A DNA stretch of 64,000 bases from Reichenbachiella ulvae (GTDB lineage Bacteria; Bacteroidota; Bacteroidia; Cytophagales; Cyclobacteriaceae). Both the position numbers and the translations under genes were made by a program. Location of the stretch: the NCBI RefSeq assembly GCF_025833875.1, contig NZ_JAOYOD010000001.1:4340001-4404000 (forward strand), given 5' to 3'. Within the stretch, counting starts at the first letter, position 1. Every line of letters begins with the position of its first letter. The notes under the pieces were generated by a model that saw only the letters and a list, made by a program, of their open reading frames with translations, was not told where the DNA came from and made no database searches. Shown here piece by piece: positions 55,601 to 62,554 of this stretch.

Positions 55601-56397
55601 AGATCGCCAATCGATTTGATATAGCCCAAACCACGGATCAGGTATTCCGCCTGATTGATCTCGATGGTCTTCGCACCTGCATCGCGATTGCTCTCCTTTA
55701 CAGCCTTCATCACCTGATTGAGGCCTATCCCATAGGCTTTCATCGCATCAGGGTTTACATCGACTTGATACTCCTTGACATATCCACCTATCGAAGCAAT
55801 CTCCGATACATCCTCTACGGCATTCAGGGCATATTTGACATAATAATCCTGAATGGTACGAATCTCCTGCAAGTCCCAGCCGCCAGTCGGATTGCCTTTT
55901 GCATCACGACCTTCTAAGGTGTACCAGTAGACTTGCCCCAAGGCTGTTGCATCTGGTCCGAGAGCAGGCTTTACCTCCGATGGCAAAAGCCCGGAAGGTA
56001 GAGAATTGAGCTTTTCCAAAATCCGGGAGCGAGACCAATAGAACTCTATGTCCTCGTCGAAAATGATGTAGATGCTCGACATCCCAAAGATCGAAGAACT
56101 CCTAATCGACTTCACACCGGGGATTCCAAGCAAACTAGTCGTAAGCGGGTAGGTGATCTGATCGTCGATATCCTGTGGGGATCGACCCGGCCACTCAGTA
56201 AAAACAATTTGTTGATTTTCGCCTATGTCGGGGATGGCATCCACAGGTACCGGATCCGAGGGCAAAAAGTCTGAAAAAGACAAAACCCCCTCACGGCTAA
56301 AAGGTGAATGAACCAAGCCCCAGGCGATGAGAACGACAAGCAAGATCAATGTGACCAGCTTGTTGTCCAGAAAATATTTGATAATTCGATTTAACAT
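52687..56397 (-). CDS. cusA: CusA-like heavy-metal efflux RND pump
   Basis: Proton-driven inner-membrane pump that moves Cu(I)/Ag(I) to the outside. The 1236 residues exceed E. coli CusA (1047), partly because of extra hydrophobic segments in the middle (about 540-640). Seen: the N-terminal helix and FSDFLPSDPVPVDAIPDIGENQ with TEWPGRSPQDIDDQITYPLT, the HME-RND signature; the TM4 proton-relay Asp in GTMVDLGIVLSENV; and the Met-rich MPTSMP and ETALDPAPISMYENV segments near the metal path. Start: ATG at 56397, the open frame begins 4 codons earlier. It heads the efflux genes after the HYC_CC_PP gene. Confidence 0.93.
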   Translation of the reverse strand: MLNRIIKYFLDNKLVTLILLVVLIAWGLVHSPFSREGVLSFSDFLPSDPVPVDAIPDIGENQQIVFTEWPGRSPQDIDDQITYPLTTSLLGIPGVKSIRSSSIFGMSSIYIIFDEDIEFYWSRSRILEKLNSLPSGLLPSEVKPALGPDATALGQVYWYTLEGRDAKGNPTGGWDLQEIRTIQDYYVKYALNAVEDVSEIASIGGYVKEYQVDVNPDAMKAYGIGLNQVMKAVKESNRDAGAKTIEINQAEYLIRGLGYIKSIGDLEMAVVSVKDNVPIRVKDIAHVTLGPATRRGLLDKDGAEVVGGVVVARYGANPLAVINGVKDKIADISAGLPKKTLANGVESQLTIVPFYDRTQLIHETLGTLEEALSLEILITILVVIVMVLNLRASILISGLLPIAVLMVFIAMRYFGIDANIVALSGIAIAIGTMVDLGIVLSENVLKHLDESPKGQALKTTIYNATAEVSHAILTAVATTIVSFLPVFTMEAAEGKLFRPLAFTKTFALLSALVVSLLILPTVAQWFFGLKIPKQKFRVWGAWLLLLVGVALFFLSNLWAGFTICAFAISRILPQYLLIKSRWIDLMPVMIALLSIGWLLASYWMPLGPGRSVALNFLFVGLMIGLVLGAFLLLEYYYETILRWCLSYKWVFLLIPATLIGFGAYVWQNTGKEFMPSLNEGSFLLMPTSMPHAGVEQNKRVVQQLDMLLANIPEVELAVGKMGRAETALDPAPISMYENVINYRSEYKTDAEGHRARFKTDGKGHYILSSGEQLSNDQVLESGLMNQLQADEDGEYFRNWRSQIASPDDIWQEIVKVTKIPGVTSAPKLQPIETRLVMLQTGMRAPMGIKVYGPDLKTIEAFGEKLEGILKEVPSVKEEAVFADRIVGKPYIHLNINREAIGRYGLSIEAVQQTIETAIGGMPITSTVEGRERFPVRVRYPREFRDDPSTLAEILVPSPIGVQVPLGELVEIEYMQGPQMIKSEDTFLVGYVLLDKKDGYAEVEVVEEAQAYIQSKIDQGELKVPSGVSYKFSGSYENQIRAEKRLAIVVPLVLAIIFLILYFQFKSVSTSLMIFTGIAMAFSGGFIMLWFYSQDWFFNFDFMGINMRALFQMHPINLSVAVWVGFIALFGIATDDGVLMGTYLDQSFSRNPIKNREDILDAVVEAGKRRIKPAVMTSATTIIALLPVLTSTGRGSDIMIPMAIPAFGGMIVASITFFIVPVLYAIREDFKFKKGKS

Positions 56398-56447
56398 ATC
56401 ACAATTCAAAACAGTGAAAAGAAATGATAAGGACGCAATGGTCCCTT

Positions 56448-56464
56448 GGGCTAAGCATTAGCCC
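56448..56464 (-). other. Small hairpin between the HYC_CC_PP gene and cusA
   Basis: A perfect 7-bp stem (GGGCTAA at 56448-56454, TTAGCCC at 56458-56464) with a 3-nt loop, in the 76-nt gap. There is no T-tract, so it is not a terminator; it may stabilise or attenuate the message. Confidence 0.3.
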
Positions 56465-56485
56465 GCACTGTAAACTGTGTATGAT

Positions 56486-56902
56486 TTAAAGAAGGAAAGA
56501 CTGAAACAAAACCTGAAGGCTTGATTTCAGCAAAGGAGGGGGGGAAGTGTCAAAATAAGAAGGCTGATGATCGATCTGAGTAGAAGTAAAGTCACTCAAA
56601 ACCGCTACAAGCACAAAAAGAAAATCCAAATCGAAAGTCAACTGCATTTTGGCTGTCTGGATTTCATCCTCCACATCTGCAGTCAAGAGCTGATCATCAC
56701 AGCAGCTATTCATGCTGATGGCCGATTCACAGTCTATTGGGAGTGCAGCTTTTGCCTCCTCCATACCGCAGCTGAGATCCACACTCTGAATCCCTATATG
56801 GGTACGCACTGCCTCACCTCCACAGTAGTGTGTCGAGACCGAAAGGCCCACATGGCTCATCAAGATGATGAGACTCAGCGATATGGCAATGATTTTCTTC
56901 AC
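56486..56902 (-). CDS. HYC_CC_PP family protein
   Basis: A 138-residue exported protein of the HYC_CC_PP family, named for its motifs. Seen: a signal-like N-terminus (1-22), His-Tyr-Cys at residues 25-27, a Cys pair in MNSCCDDQ and the PPPLL segment near the end, with a hydrophobic stretch (about 85-105). These small Cys-rich proteins usually accompany metal-efflux or metal-uptake genes in Bacteroidota, so a metal-binding role is inferred. The start is GTG at 56902. It lies directly upstream of the cus genes, on the same strand. Confidence 0.8.
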   Translation of the reverse strand: MKKIIAISLSLIILMSHVGLSVSTHYCGGEAVRTHIGIQSVDLSCGMEEAKAALPIDCESAISMNSCCDDQLLTADVEDEIQTAKMQLTFDLDFLFVLVAVLSDFTSTQIDHQPSYFDTSPPPLLKSSLQVLFQSFLL

Positions 56903-57021
56903 TTCTGTAAAAGTACGAGTATTTTCTGAAATGGATGCGAAAGGAACATTTTTAGTATGATTTTGGTTTCTTTCTTAAAGCCGTTTTCGATGTAATTTGG
57001 CCTTGAATTAATTACGTTTAG
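56903..57021. other. AT-rich gap upstream of the HYC_CC_PP gene
   Basis: No open frame or RNA gene is visible. It presumably holds the promoter of the cus operon on the minus strand, but I found no good TAnnTTTG box. The rest of the 307-nt gap is occupied by the structured repeat at 57022-57204. Confidence 0.3.
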
Positions 57022-57204
57022 AAATTCAGCTTCATGAAATTTAAGATTAAATCCACTGTTTGAGCGCAGCGAGTTTGCATTTAGTTCGTACATAAAGCTG
57101 AATTTTAGGAATTTATTCAGAGCCTTGACTTTTTTGCTTCGTTTTTGGACGGTCCGCCGCTGCGGTCAAGCCAAAAATGAAGAGCCTGTCCGGTTTGAGG
57201 ACAG
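57022..57204 (+). repeat. Structured intergenic repeat, copy 1
   Basis: A 183-nt element with three nested or adjacent hairpins. (1) A 15-bp arm pair with one mismatch: AAATTCAGCTTCATG (57022-57036) and CATAAAGCTGAATTT (57091-57105), enclosing the core GTTTGAGCGCAGCGAGTT. (2) CTTCGTTTTTGG (57137-57148) with CCAAAAATGAAG (57171-57182). (3) CTGTCC (57186-57191) with GGACAG (57199-57204). It is the same family as copy 2, which lies in the opposite orientation on the other side of obgE. It starts 5 nt past the obgE stop and so may also serve as its transcript end. Confidence 0.75.
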
Positions 57205-57209
57205 TAAAA

Positions 57210-58202
57210 TCAACTATTCAGCTTCTCCCAGAGCATATCTTTGAGCTTGTCAAGGTTGTAGTGCGCCACACTGGAGATGAAGATCGAAGGGATGCCTTCT
57301 GGCAATTCTTTGGCCATGGCTTCCATCAATTCCTCGTCGAGCATATCTGCTTTCGTAACGGCAAGTACACGTTCTTTGTCGAGCAGTTCTGGATTATACT
57401 TGGTGAGCTCGCCTAGTAGAATCTCATAGTCCTTTTTGATGTCCTCCGAATCTACCGGCACCATAAAGAGCAACATCGAATTCCTTTCGATATGTCTCAA
57501 AAAGCGAATACCTAAGCCTTTTCCTTCCGAGGCTCCTTCAATAATTCCCGGAATATCTGCGATCACAAATGAGCGGTGATCTCTGTAGCCCACAACCCCC
57601 AGATTAGGAACCAGCGTCGTAAATGGATAGTCTGCAACTTCAGGCTTAGCCGCTGACATCACAGAGAGCAAAGTCGATTTACCCGCATTTGGGAAGCCCA
57701 CCAAACCAATATCCGCCAGTACCTTCAACTCTAGAATCACCCAATGCTCTTGCCCATCTTCTCCTGGCTGAGCATAGTGAGGTGCCTGATTGGTAGAGGT
57801 TTTAAAAGTATGGTTTCCTAATCCCCCTCGCCCGCCGGGTGTTAGTATTATCTCTTGTCCATCCTCCAGGATTTCTACTATCTTTTCGCCGGTTTCATCG
57901 TCTTTGGCCACTGTACCCAGCGGCACTTCCAGAATCACATCCTTTCCTTCTGCTCCGGAGCTTTTGCTACCACCGCCCGGTTGACCATCCTCTGCGATCA
58001 CATGTTTTTTGTATCTAAGGTGCAGCAGCGTCCATAGCTGTGCATTGCCACGAAGGATGATGTGTCCTCCACGACCTCCATCACCCCCATCAGGCCCGCC
58101 TTTAGGCACGTGTTTTTCACGACGAAAATGTACCGAGCCAGCGCCCCCGTTGCCCGAACGAGAACAAAACTTAACGTAATCAATGAAATTGGATGATGCC
58201 AT
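57210..58202 (-). CDS. obgE: GTPase ObgE/CgtA
   Basis: Ribosome-assembly and stress GTPase. The 330 residues include the Gly-rich Obg fold (about 1-160, [18 protein letters not shown]) and the G domain with Walker [13 protein letters not shown] (about 166-177), switch region [21 protein letters not shown] and the TKAD base-recognition motif. It lacks the C-terminal OCT/Obg_C domain present in some members, as usual for short forms. It stands alone between two inverted copies of the structured repeat. Confidence 0.96.
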   Translation of the reverse strand: MASSNFIDYVKFCSRSGNGGAGSVHFRREKHVPKGGPDGGDGGRGGHIILRGNAQLWTLLHLRYKKHVIAEDGQPGGGSKSSGAEGKDVILEVPLGTVAKDDETGEKIVEILEDGQEIILTPGGRGGLGNHTFKTSTNQAPHYAQPGEDGQEHWVILELKVLADIGLVGFPNAGKSTLLSVMSAAKPEVADYPFTTLVPNLGVVGYRDHRSFVIADIPGIIEGASEGKGLGIRFLRHIERNSMLLFMVPVDSEDIKKDYEILLGELTKYNPELLDKERVLAVTKADMLDEELMEAMAKELPEGIPSIFISSVAHYNLDKLKDMLWEKLNS

Positions 58203-58531
58203 TATTTTTTTAGTTAATGGAAAAGGGTTAATTGTTAATGGGTTTACCCTCCATGAGAGTCCTTAAACTCTGAGGAGCAAATATGAGAGTTAACAAGGAA
58301 TAAACAGTCAGTAAAGACAAAAGCTACAAAGCTTATTGTTAGCAAAATCTTTATCGTTCTGTTCTTACTATTTTAAGCCTAATAACTTTTTCCAATTCAC
58401 TATTAACTCTGCATAAGATGCAAAAGAAAGGAAAAAGCTTGCACCAACATGTATTAGAGCACTGTTTTATTCATTTAGTAAACATAATGAAGCGTCAATT
58501 CACACTTTGAATGCAACTAGAAAATTCAATT
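58203..58531. other. Non-coding gap upstream of obgE
   Basis: No open frame longer than a few dozen codons and no RNA gene is visible in these 329 nt. On the minus strand CATATTTG (7 of 8 to the -7 consensus) lies about 90 nt before the obgE ATG and may be its promoter. The repeat copy 2 follows. Confidence 0.3.
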
Positions 58532-58699
58532 CCTGCCTTCAAGCCAGGCAGGCTCATACTTTCTGCCTTGATGCAGAAAGTATGCAAAGAAATCAAGGCT
58601 ATGTATAAATTTCTAAAATTCAGACTTGTAACTGTAATGAATCCGAACTCGCTCTGCTCAAACAGCGGATTCAATCATGATCATCATTAGTCTGAATTT
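58532..58699 (-). repeat. Structured intergenic repeat, copy 2
   Basis: A 168-nt element, the reverse orientation of copy 1. In plus-strand order: CCTGCCT (58532-58538) with AGGCAGG (58546-58552); CATACTTTCTGC (58555-58566) with GCAGAAAGTATG (58573-58584), a perfect 12-bp stem with a 6-nt loop; then the long pair AAATTCAGACT (58616-58626) with AGTCTGAATTT (58689-58699) enclosing the core AACTCGCTCTGCTCAAAC. Read in reverse complement it aligns with copy 1 block by block, with compensatory changes keeping stems paired. Confidence 0.75.
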
Positions 58700-58770
58700 A
58701 TTAACGAAATTAATACAAGGCCAATATTACTTTAGATTCCCTAAGAACTCCTGAATGCCAATTCAGGTAA

Positions 58771-58818
58771 AAAGAAAAAGGTTGTCCTGAAAGTGCTTGA
58801 CTTCCTGGACAACCTTTT
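58771..58818 (-). terminator. Terminator of adk
   Basis: A 12-bp stem (AAAAGGTTGTCC at 58776-58787 with GGACAACCTTTT at 58807-58818) with a 19-nt loop, followed on the minus strand by a T-rich tail, 23 nt after the adk stop. Confidence 0.85.
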
Positions 58819-58841
58819 CAATTCTCTTTAATCCTTACAGA

Positions 58842-59414
58842 TTAGAAGCTATCGATCACCGTACGGATATTGCTGAATATCTCGTCGATTGATCCTACTC
58901 CATGGATTTTGTTGAACTTGCCCTGCTTGTCGTAAAACTCAGCAACTGGCAATGTCTCGTCTTTGTAGACCTGGATACGGTTGTTGATTTTGTCTTCGTT
59001 CTGATCATCGGCACGACCAGAAGTCTTACCTCTCTCGAGCAAACGCGTCTTCAACTCTTCGTCCGGTACATCTAGTGCAACCATACCGCTGATCGAAGTA
59101 TCAAACTCGTTCAACATCTCGTCCAGTGCAGTCGCCTGAGGGACTGTTCTCGGGAAACCGTCGAAGATGAAACCTTTCGCATCTGTGCTAGAAGCGATCT
59201 TGTCTTTGACCATGTCGATCACCACAGAGTCTGGCACGAGATTGCCATCATCCATGTACTTCTGCGCCAATTTGCCCAGCTCTGTACCTTCTCCTAAATG
59301 TTTTCTGAATAGGTCACCTGTCGATAGGTGAACCAAATTGTACTGTGCAATAATATTCTCACTCTGCGTTCCTTTGCCCGCACCTGGAGGGCCGAATAGT
59401 ACTATGTTTAGCAT
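58842..59414 (-). CDS. adk: Adenylate kinase
   Basis: Interconverts AMP, ADP and ATP. The 190 residues show Walker A FGPPGAGKGTQ at 7-17, the AMP-binding STGDLFR segment and FDGFPRT. It is the short form without a zinc LID (no CxxC pair; the lid is reduced), common in Bacteroidota. A -7 promoter box lies 43 nt upstream. It is a single-gene unit with its own terminator, between the repeat copy 2 and hpt. Confidence 0.97.
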   Translation of the reverse strand: MLNIVLFGPPGAGKGTQSENIIAQYNLVHLSTGDLFRKHLGEGTELGKLAQKYMDDGNLVPDSVVIDMVKDKIASSTDAKGFIFDGFPRTVPQATALDEMLNEFDTSISGMVALDVPDEELKTRLLERGKTSGRADDQNEDKINNRIQVYKDETLPVAEFYDKQGKFNKIHGVGSIDEIFSNIRTVIDSF

Positions 59415-59456
59415 GATGTATTAGTATGTGCTCTAAGGCTTATATCAAAAAGGGGT

Positions 59457-59464
59457 CAAATATA
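59457..59464 (-). promoter_or_regulatory. Bacteroidota -7 promoter element upstream of adk
   Basis: The minus strand reads TATATTTG, a perfect TAnnTTTG, 43 nt before the adk ATG. A -33 box is not clear. Confidence 0.5.
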
Positions 59465-59533
59465 ATCAAAAATGAAGTTGAGTAGCTAGTACTGAGTATT
59501 TAGTACAAAGACTTAGAGTAATTTAGATACAAA

Positions 59534-60067
59534 CTAAGCTTTTTCTAACTGATACAAATGCTCTAAGCTGCGGCCCTGACCATCATAGTCCATACCATAG
59601 CCCACTACGAAATCATTAGGGATTTCTCTGCCTACATAGTCGATGGCTATGTCCTTGGAGTAAACATCAGGTTTGAGCAGAAGCGTACATACTTTCACTG
59701 ATTCTGCCCCTTCGTTTTCCAAAGAGGAAATGATATGCTCCAGCGTGTTGCCCGTATCCACGATGTCCTCTACGATCAGCACATGCTTTCCATCCAGTCC
59801 TTCGTCCAGCCCTATTAGTTGCTTGACCTGTCCCGAAGATTCACTGCCCTCGTAGGAGCTCAATTTGAGAAAGCTGATTTCCGGATCGGTTTTCATCTCA
59901 CGAACCAGGTCCGACAAAAACAAAAAGCAGCCGTTGAGAATGCCCAGCAGCACCAATTCCTTGCCTTCATATTCCTCGCTGACCTGTGCGGCCAACTGCT
60001 GTACGGTCTCCTGAATTTCTTCTTTGGATAGGTATTTCTTGAACTGCTTGTCTTTGATCTGGATCAT
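59534..60067 (-). CDS. hpt: Hypoxanthine phosphoribosyltransferase
   Basis: Salvages hypoxanthine and guanine with PRPP to IMP and GMP. With ATG at 60067 the protein has 177 residues, the family's usual size. Seen: the PRPP loop VLIVEDIVDTGNTL, the GILNGCFLFLSDLVRE segment and the C-terminal VGYGMDYDGQGR substrate loop. The open frame begins with a TTG 7 codons earlier. adk follows 119 nt downstream on the same strand, so the two purine genes may be read from one or two transcripts. Confidence 0.95.
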   Translation of the reverse strand: MIQIKDKQFKKYLSKEEIQETVQQLAAQVSEEYEGKELVLLGILNGCFLFLSDLVREMKTDPEISFLKLSSYEGSESSGQVKQLIGLDEGLDGKHVLIVEDIVDTGNTLEHIISSLENEGAESVKVCTLLLKPDVYSKDIAIDYVGREIPNDFVVGYGMDYDGQGRSLEHLYQLEKA

Positions 60068-60147
60068 CTCGGGGATTTTTTTCGGCAATTTAATTTGATT
60101 TCAGGAATTCAGTAGTGAATTGATAATTAGTTAAATGTTAATAGTGG

Positions 60148-60184
60148 GGTCTGATCTGCTGGTCTGCTGGTCTGCTGGTCTGCT
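60148..60184. repeat. Short tandem repeat, 8-nt unit GGTCTGCT
   Basis: Three exact tandem copies of GGTCTGCT (60161-60168, 60169-60176, 60177-60184) preceded by an imperfect fourth (about 60148-60160). It lies between the M42 peptidase and hpt genes. Confidence 0.85.
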
Positions 60185-60232
60185 AAGTCCAACTCGATTC
60201 TCTTATTCAACGTTCGGTTAATTTTTAAAGGC

Positions 60233-60301
60233 AGTACGCTAACCGCTTTGCGCTAAGCGTACTTATACTGCATGCCACAAATAAGCGGTTAGCGCAAAGC
60301 G
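60233..60301. repeat. Overlapping inverted repeats that can form alternative hairpins
   Basis: AGTACGCT (60233-60240) pairs with AGCGTACT (60256-60263). Its loop segment CGCTTTGCGCTAA (60244-60256) is also complementary to TTAGCGCAAAGCG (60289-60301), and CGCTAACCGCTT (60237-60248) to AAGCGGTTAGCG (60283-60294). The structures exclude one another. No T-tract follows. Confidence 0.65.
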
Positions 60302-60318
60302 TTCGACGCATAGCTTGA

Positions 60319-61254
60319 CTACAAATTCTGCATCAGGTACACATACATGTCGATCATCGACTGGATGTCCTTCTTGTGTACGATCTCGTCGGGTGAGTGC
60401 ACATGGTCTTCCGGCGCCCCGATGAAGCACCAATCGATCGGATAGGGCGAGGCATGAATCTCGCGACCGTCGCTACCTCCGCTGCGCTCGACTTCTATCT
60501 GATAGGGGATACCTGACTGCTCGGCCAGTTTCAAAATCCTGTCGACATAGGATCGTCTCGGTACGCTCATATCACGCATAGAGATGGCTACACCTCCGCC
60601 ATGCTGCACGCCTTCGGTCACCCAGGTGATATCTGCTACCAAGGCTTGCTTCACAGCATACTGCTCATAGATATACTTACACAAAAAGGGAACCGTACCC
60701 CCTCCATGCTCTTCGCCACAGGAGAAAACGATCAGGCCATCTTCCAGCGTCTCGGCCAGCTTTAGCATCGCATAGACGCCCAGTCGATTGTCCAGATAAC
60801 AGGACTGCACAAAATCATCCGTCTCGCGAAAGTCCTGTTGAAAAACCAGCTCAGTACCTGTTTCGATCCCACGACCAAAATCGTAAAATAGATGCCTATC
60901 CTGTACCTTCAGTTTGCACTGGATCGGCCCCATGCTGTCCTGCCCTTCCAGGACATATCCGTCCTCTGCCTCCGGGCTGCCTATGGGCACCAACTGGTTT
61001 TCGTAGCGAACGGTAAAACCGATCGAATCGATGTGTGCAAAAACAGCCGTACGTGGTTTGCCAAACTTCAGAATCAGACAATCCTGAAAAGCTGTGCCAT
61101 GGATCAGGTCCGGACGCACTTTCCACTGTGCACTTTTCTTTTCCACATATTCTATCAAAAAATCCTTCATCGCTACTTCATTACCCGAAGGCGCAAATAC
61201 CCCACACAGTGCTTGGAGTAGTGCCAGATCCGTTTGCTTCATATTCTCGTTCAT
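60319..61254 (-). CDS. M42 family metallo-aminopeptidase
   Basis: A 311-residue dinuclear-zinc aminopeptidase of the M42 (glutamyl/leucyl aminopeptidase, FrvX-like) family. Seen: metal ligands in FAHIDSIGF, the bridging Asp in CYLDNRLGVYA, catalytic Glu in SCGEEHGGG, Asp in ALVADITWV and the final His in APEDHVHSPDE. The start is uncertain: ATGs at 61272, 61254 and 61242 are all in frame. Its base composition is richer in G+C than the neighbours (35 of 60 bases in 60421-60480), as is the following gene. Divergent from the next membrane gene across 68 nt. Confidence 0.87.
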   Translation of the reverse strand: MNENMKQTDLALLQALCGVFAPSGNEVAMKDFLIEYVEKKSAQWKVRPDLIHGTAFQDCLILKFGKPRTAVFAHIDSIGFTVRYENQLVPIGSPEAEDGYVLEGQDSMGPIQCKLKVQDRHLFYDFGRGIETGTELVFQQDFRETDDFVQSCYLDNRLGVYAMLKLAETLEDGLIVFSCGEEHGGGTVPFLCKYIYEQYAVKQALVADITWVTEGVQHGGGVAISMRDMSVPRRSYVDRILKLAEQSGIPYQIEVERSGGSDGREIHASPYPIDWCFIGAPEDHVHSPDEIVHKKDIQSMIDMYVYLMQNL

Positions 61255-61322
61255 TATCACCACAAAATTCATGGATTTTCGTTTATATCAAACCACAATC
61301 TTGTTTTACTTCGCGAAGGCAA

Positions 61323-61787
61323 ATGACAGCAGAGATATTACAGTACCTGAGTGTGTACTTAGGTAGCACTTTAAAAATCATCATCGGACCCGTCCTCGGC
61401 GTGACCTATGGGATCAATGTATGGATCACCGGTACGCTCACCACCCTGGGTATGATGACCAGCGTATATCTGGTCACCTTCTTTGGGACATGGGTGCGGC
61501 ACCAGACACAGGCCTACTTCAAAAAAAGAAGAAAGAACCTCTTCTCTCCCAAAACCCGTCGCTATGTCAAAATCTGGCAGGAATACGGGGTGCCCGGCAT
61601 TGCCTTTTTGACACCCGTACTCTTCATGCCCATCGGTGGAGCCCTGCTAGCTAATGCTTTCGGTGGCAAGAAAGCCGACATCATCAAATACATGTGGATC
61701 AGTTGTATATTCTGGGGCTTCCTGCTCAGTTTCCTGGTGGCCTTTGCTGGCGACTTGCTCCCCTTTCTGGATCTGCCAGAGAGGTGA
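61323..61787 (+). CDS. Small membrane protein of unknown function
   Basis: A 154-residue protein I do not recognise, with hydrophobic segments at about 13-33, 36-55, 90-112 and 125-147 and a basic loop (RHQTQAYFKKRRKN) in between. The segment YGVPGIAFLTPVLFMPIGGALLANAFG recalls small DedA-like or multidrug-export-type proteins, but no family signature is clear. The open frame extends back to 61035 through the neighbouring gene's antisense; ATG at 61323 is the only sensible start. G+C-rich like the adjacent peptidase gene. Confidence 0.68.
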   Translation: MTAEILQYLSVYLGSTLKIIIGPVLGVTYGINVWITGTLTTLGMMTSVYLVTFFGTWVRHQTQAYFKKRRKNLFSPKTRRYVKIWQEYGVPGIAFLTPVLFMPIGGALLANAFGGKKADIIKYMWISCIFWGFLLSFLVAFAGDLLPFLDLPER

Positions 61788-61838
61788 TTGGGGAATTGAC
61801 GCCAATGTAACTTAAGAACAGAAGAGAAAGTTTAAGGC

Positions 61839-61880
61839 CAATTAGAAAGGTACCAGTCAAATTTTTTACCTTTCTAATTG
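61839..61880. repeat. Perfect 14-bp inverted repeat between two membrane-protein genes
   Basis: CAATTAGAAAGGTA (61839-61852) and TACCTTTCTAATTG (61867-61880) are exact reverse complements around a 14-nt loop. There is no T-run on either side that would make it a standard terminator. It lies 51 nt after one stop and 34 nt before the next start. Confidence 0.75.
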
Positions 61881-61914
61881 AACCGCTTATCATCATTTAC
61901 GACTGTTGATTAAG

Positions 61915-62478
61915 ATGAAAAATCAAAAACAAGACCTCATCATTGGTAGCATTTTTCTGGGCCTGACCCTTGCATTCATAGCGGTATCTATGATGCATCA
62001 ACCCTTCTTCGACTGGGTTTTTGATCGCCACCACAACCCATGGAGTTGGTACCTCAGACCTCTCTTCCTGCTACCCTTCTGCTATTTCGCCTTTAAAAAA
62101 AGTTTCACCGGAATGATGGTGTCAGTCTTTGCTCTGTTTACAAGTATGTTTTGGTTTCCCAAGCCCGAAGTAGTAGACCAAAGTGTAATCACGTTTTTGG
62201 CATTCGAAAAGGAATATCTCTATGGAGAATGGAACGGCAGCAAAATACTCCTGACGTTGACCATTCCCATTTCGTTTATCGCCCTGGGCTTGGCGTTTTG
62301 GAAGCGGAGTTTGGTCATGGGGCTTGGCGTCATCGTACTCATGGCCACTGGAAAAATCGTTTGGAGCATTCAGAATGCCGGCGAATCAGGTAAGTCCATT
62401 TTGATACCCGCCATTCTGGGATTATTGATCTGCTCAGGGCTGATCTATTACGGATTCAAAAAGCTTGAGAAAAAATAA
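61915..62478 (+). CDS. Small multi-pass membrane protein of unknown function
   Basis: A 187-residue protein with hydrophobic segments at about 10-30, 43-58, 62-82, 108-130, 134-150 and 158-178 and a Lys-rich C-terminus. No family is recognised. ATG at 61915 is preferred to the TTG at 61906 in the same frame. The preceding gap holds a perfect inverted repeat. It starts the accessory pocket before polA. Confidence 0.65.
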   Translation: MKNQKQDLIIGSIFLGLTLAFIAVSMMHQPFFDWVFDRHHNPWSWYLRPLFLLPFCYFAFKKSFTGMMVSVFALFTSMFWFPKPEVVDQSVITFLAFEKEYLYGEWNGSKILLTLTIPISFIALGLAFWKRSLVMGLGVIVLMATGKIVWSIQNAGESGKSILIPAILGLLICSGLIYYGFKKLEKK

Positions 62479-62554
62479 CGAGTTGCCCAGACCCTGAACA
62501 AATCACTATTTTTGTTACTGTTAGTTTCAGGCACCAACATCGAACAGCGCTCTA

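Noticed and set aside
59480..59533. tRNA or small RNA gene between hpt and adk
   Set aside because: A weak AGTAC dyad is visible, but there is no cloverleaf or conserved tRNA element.
61035..61322. N-terminal extension of the small membrane protein to 61035
   Set aside because: The segment is antisense to the M42 peptidase and does not look like protein; ATG at 61323 begins the membrane protein.
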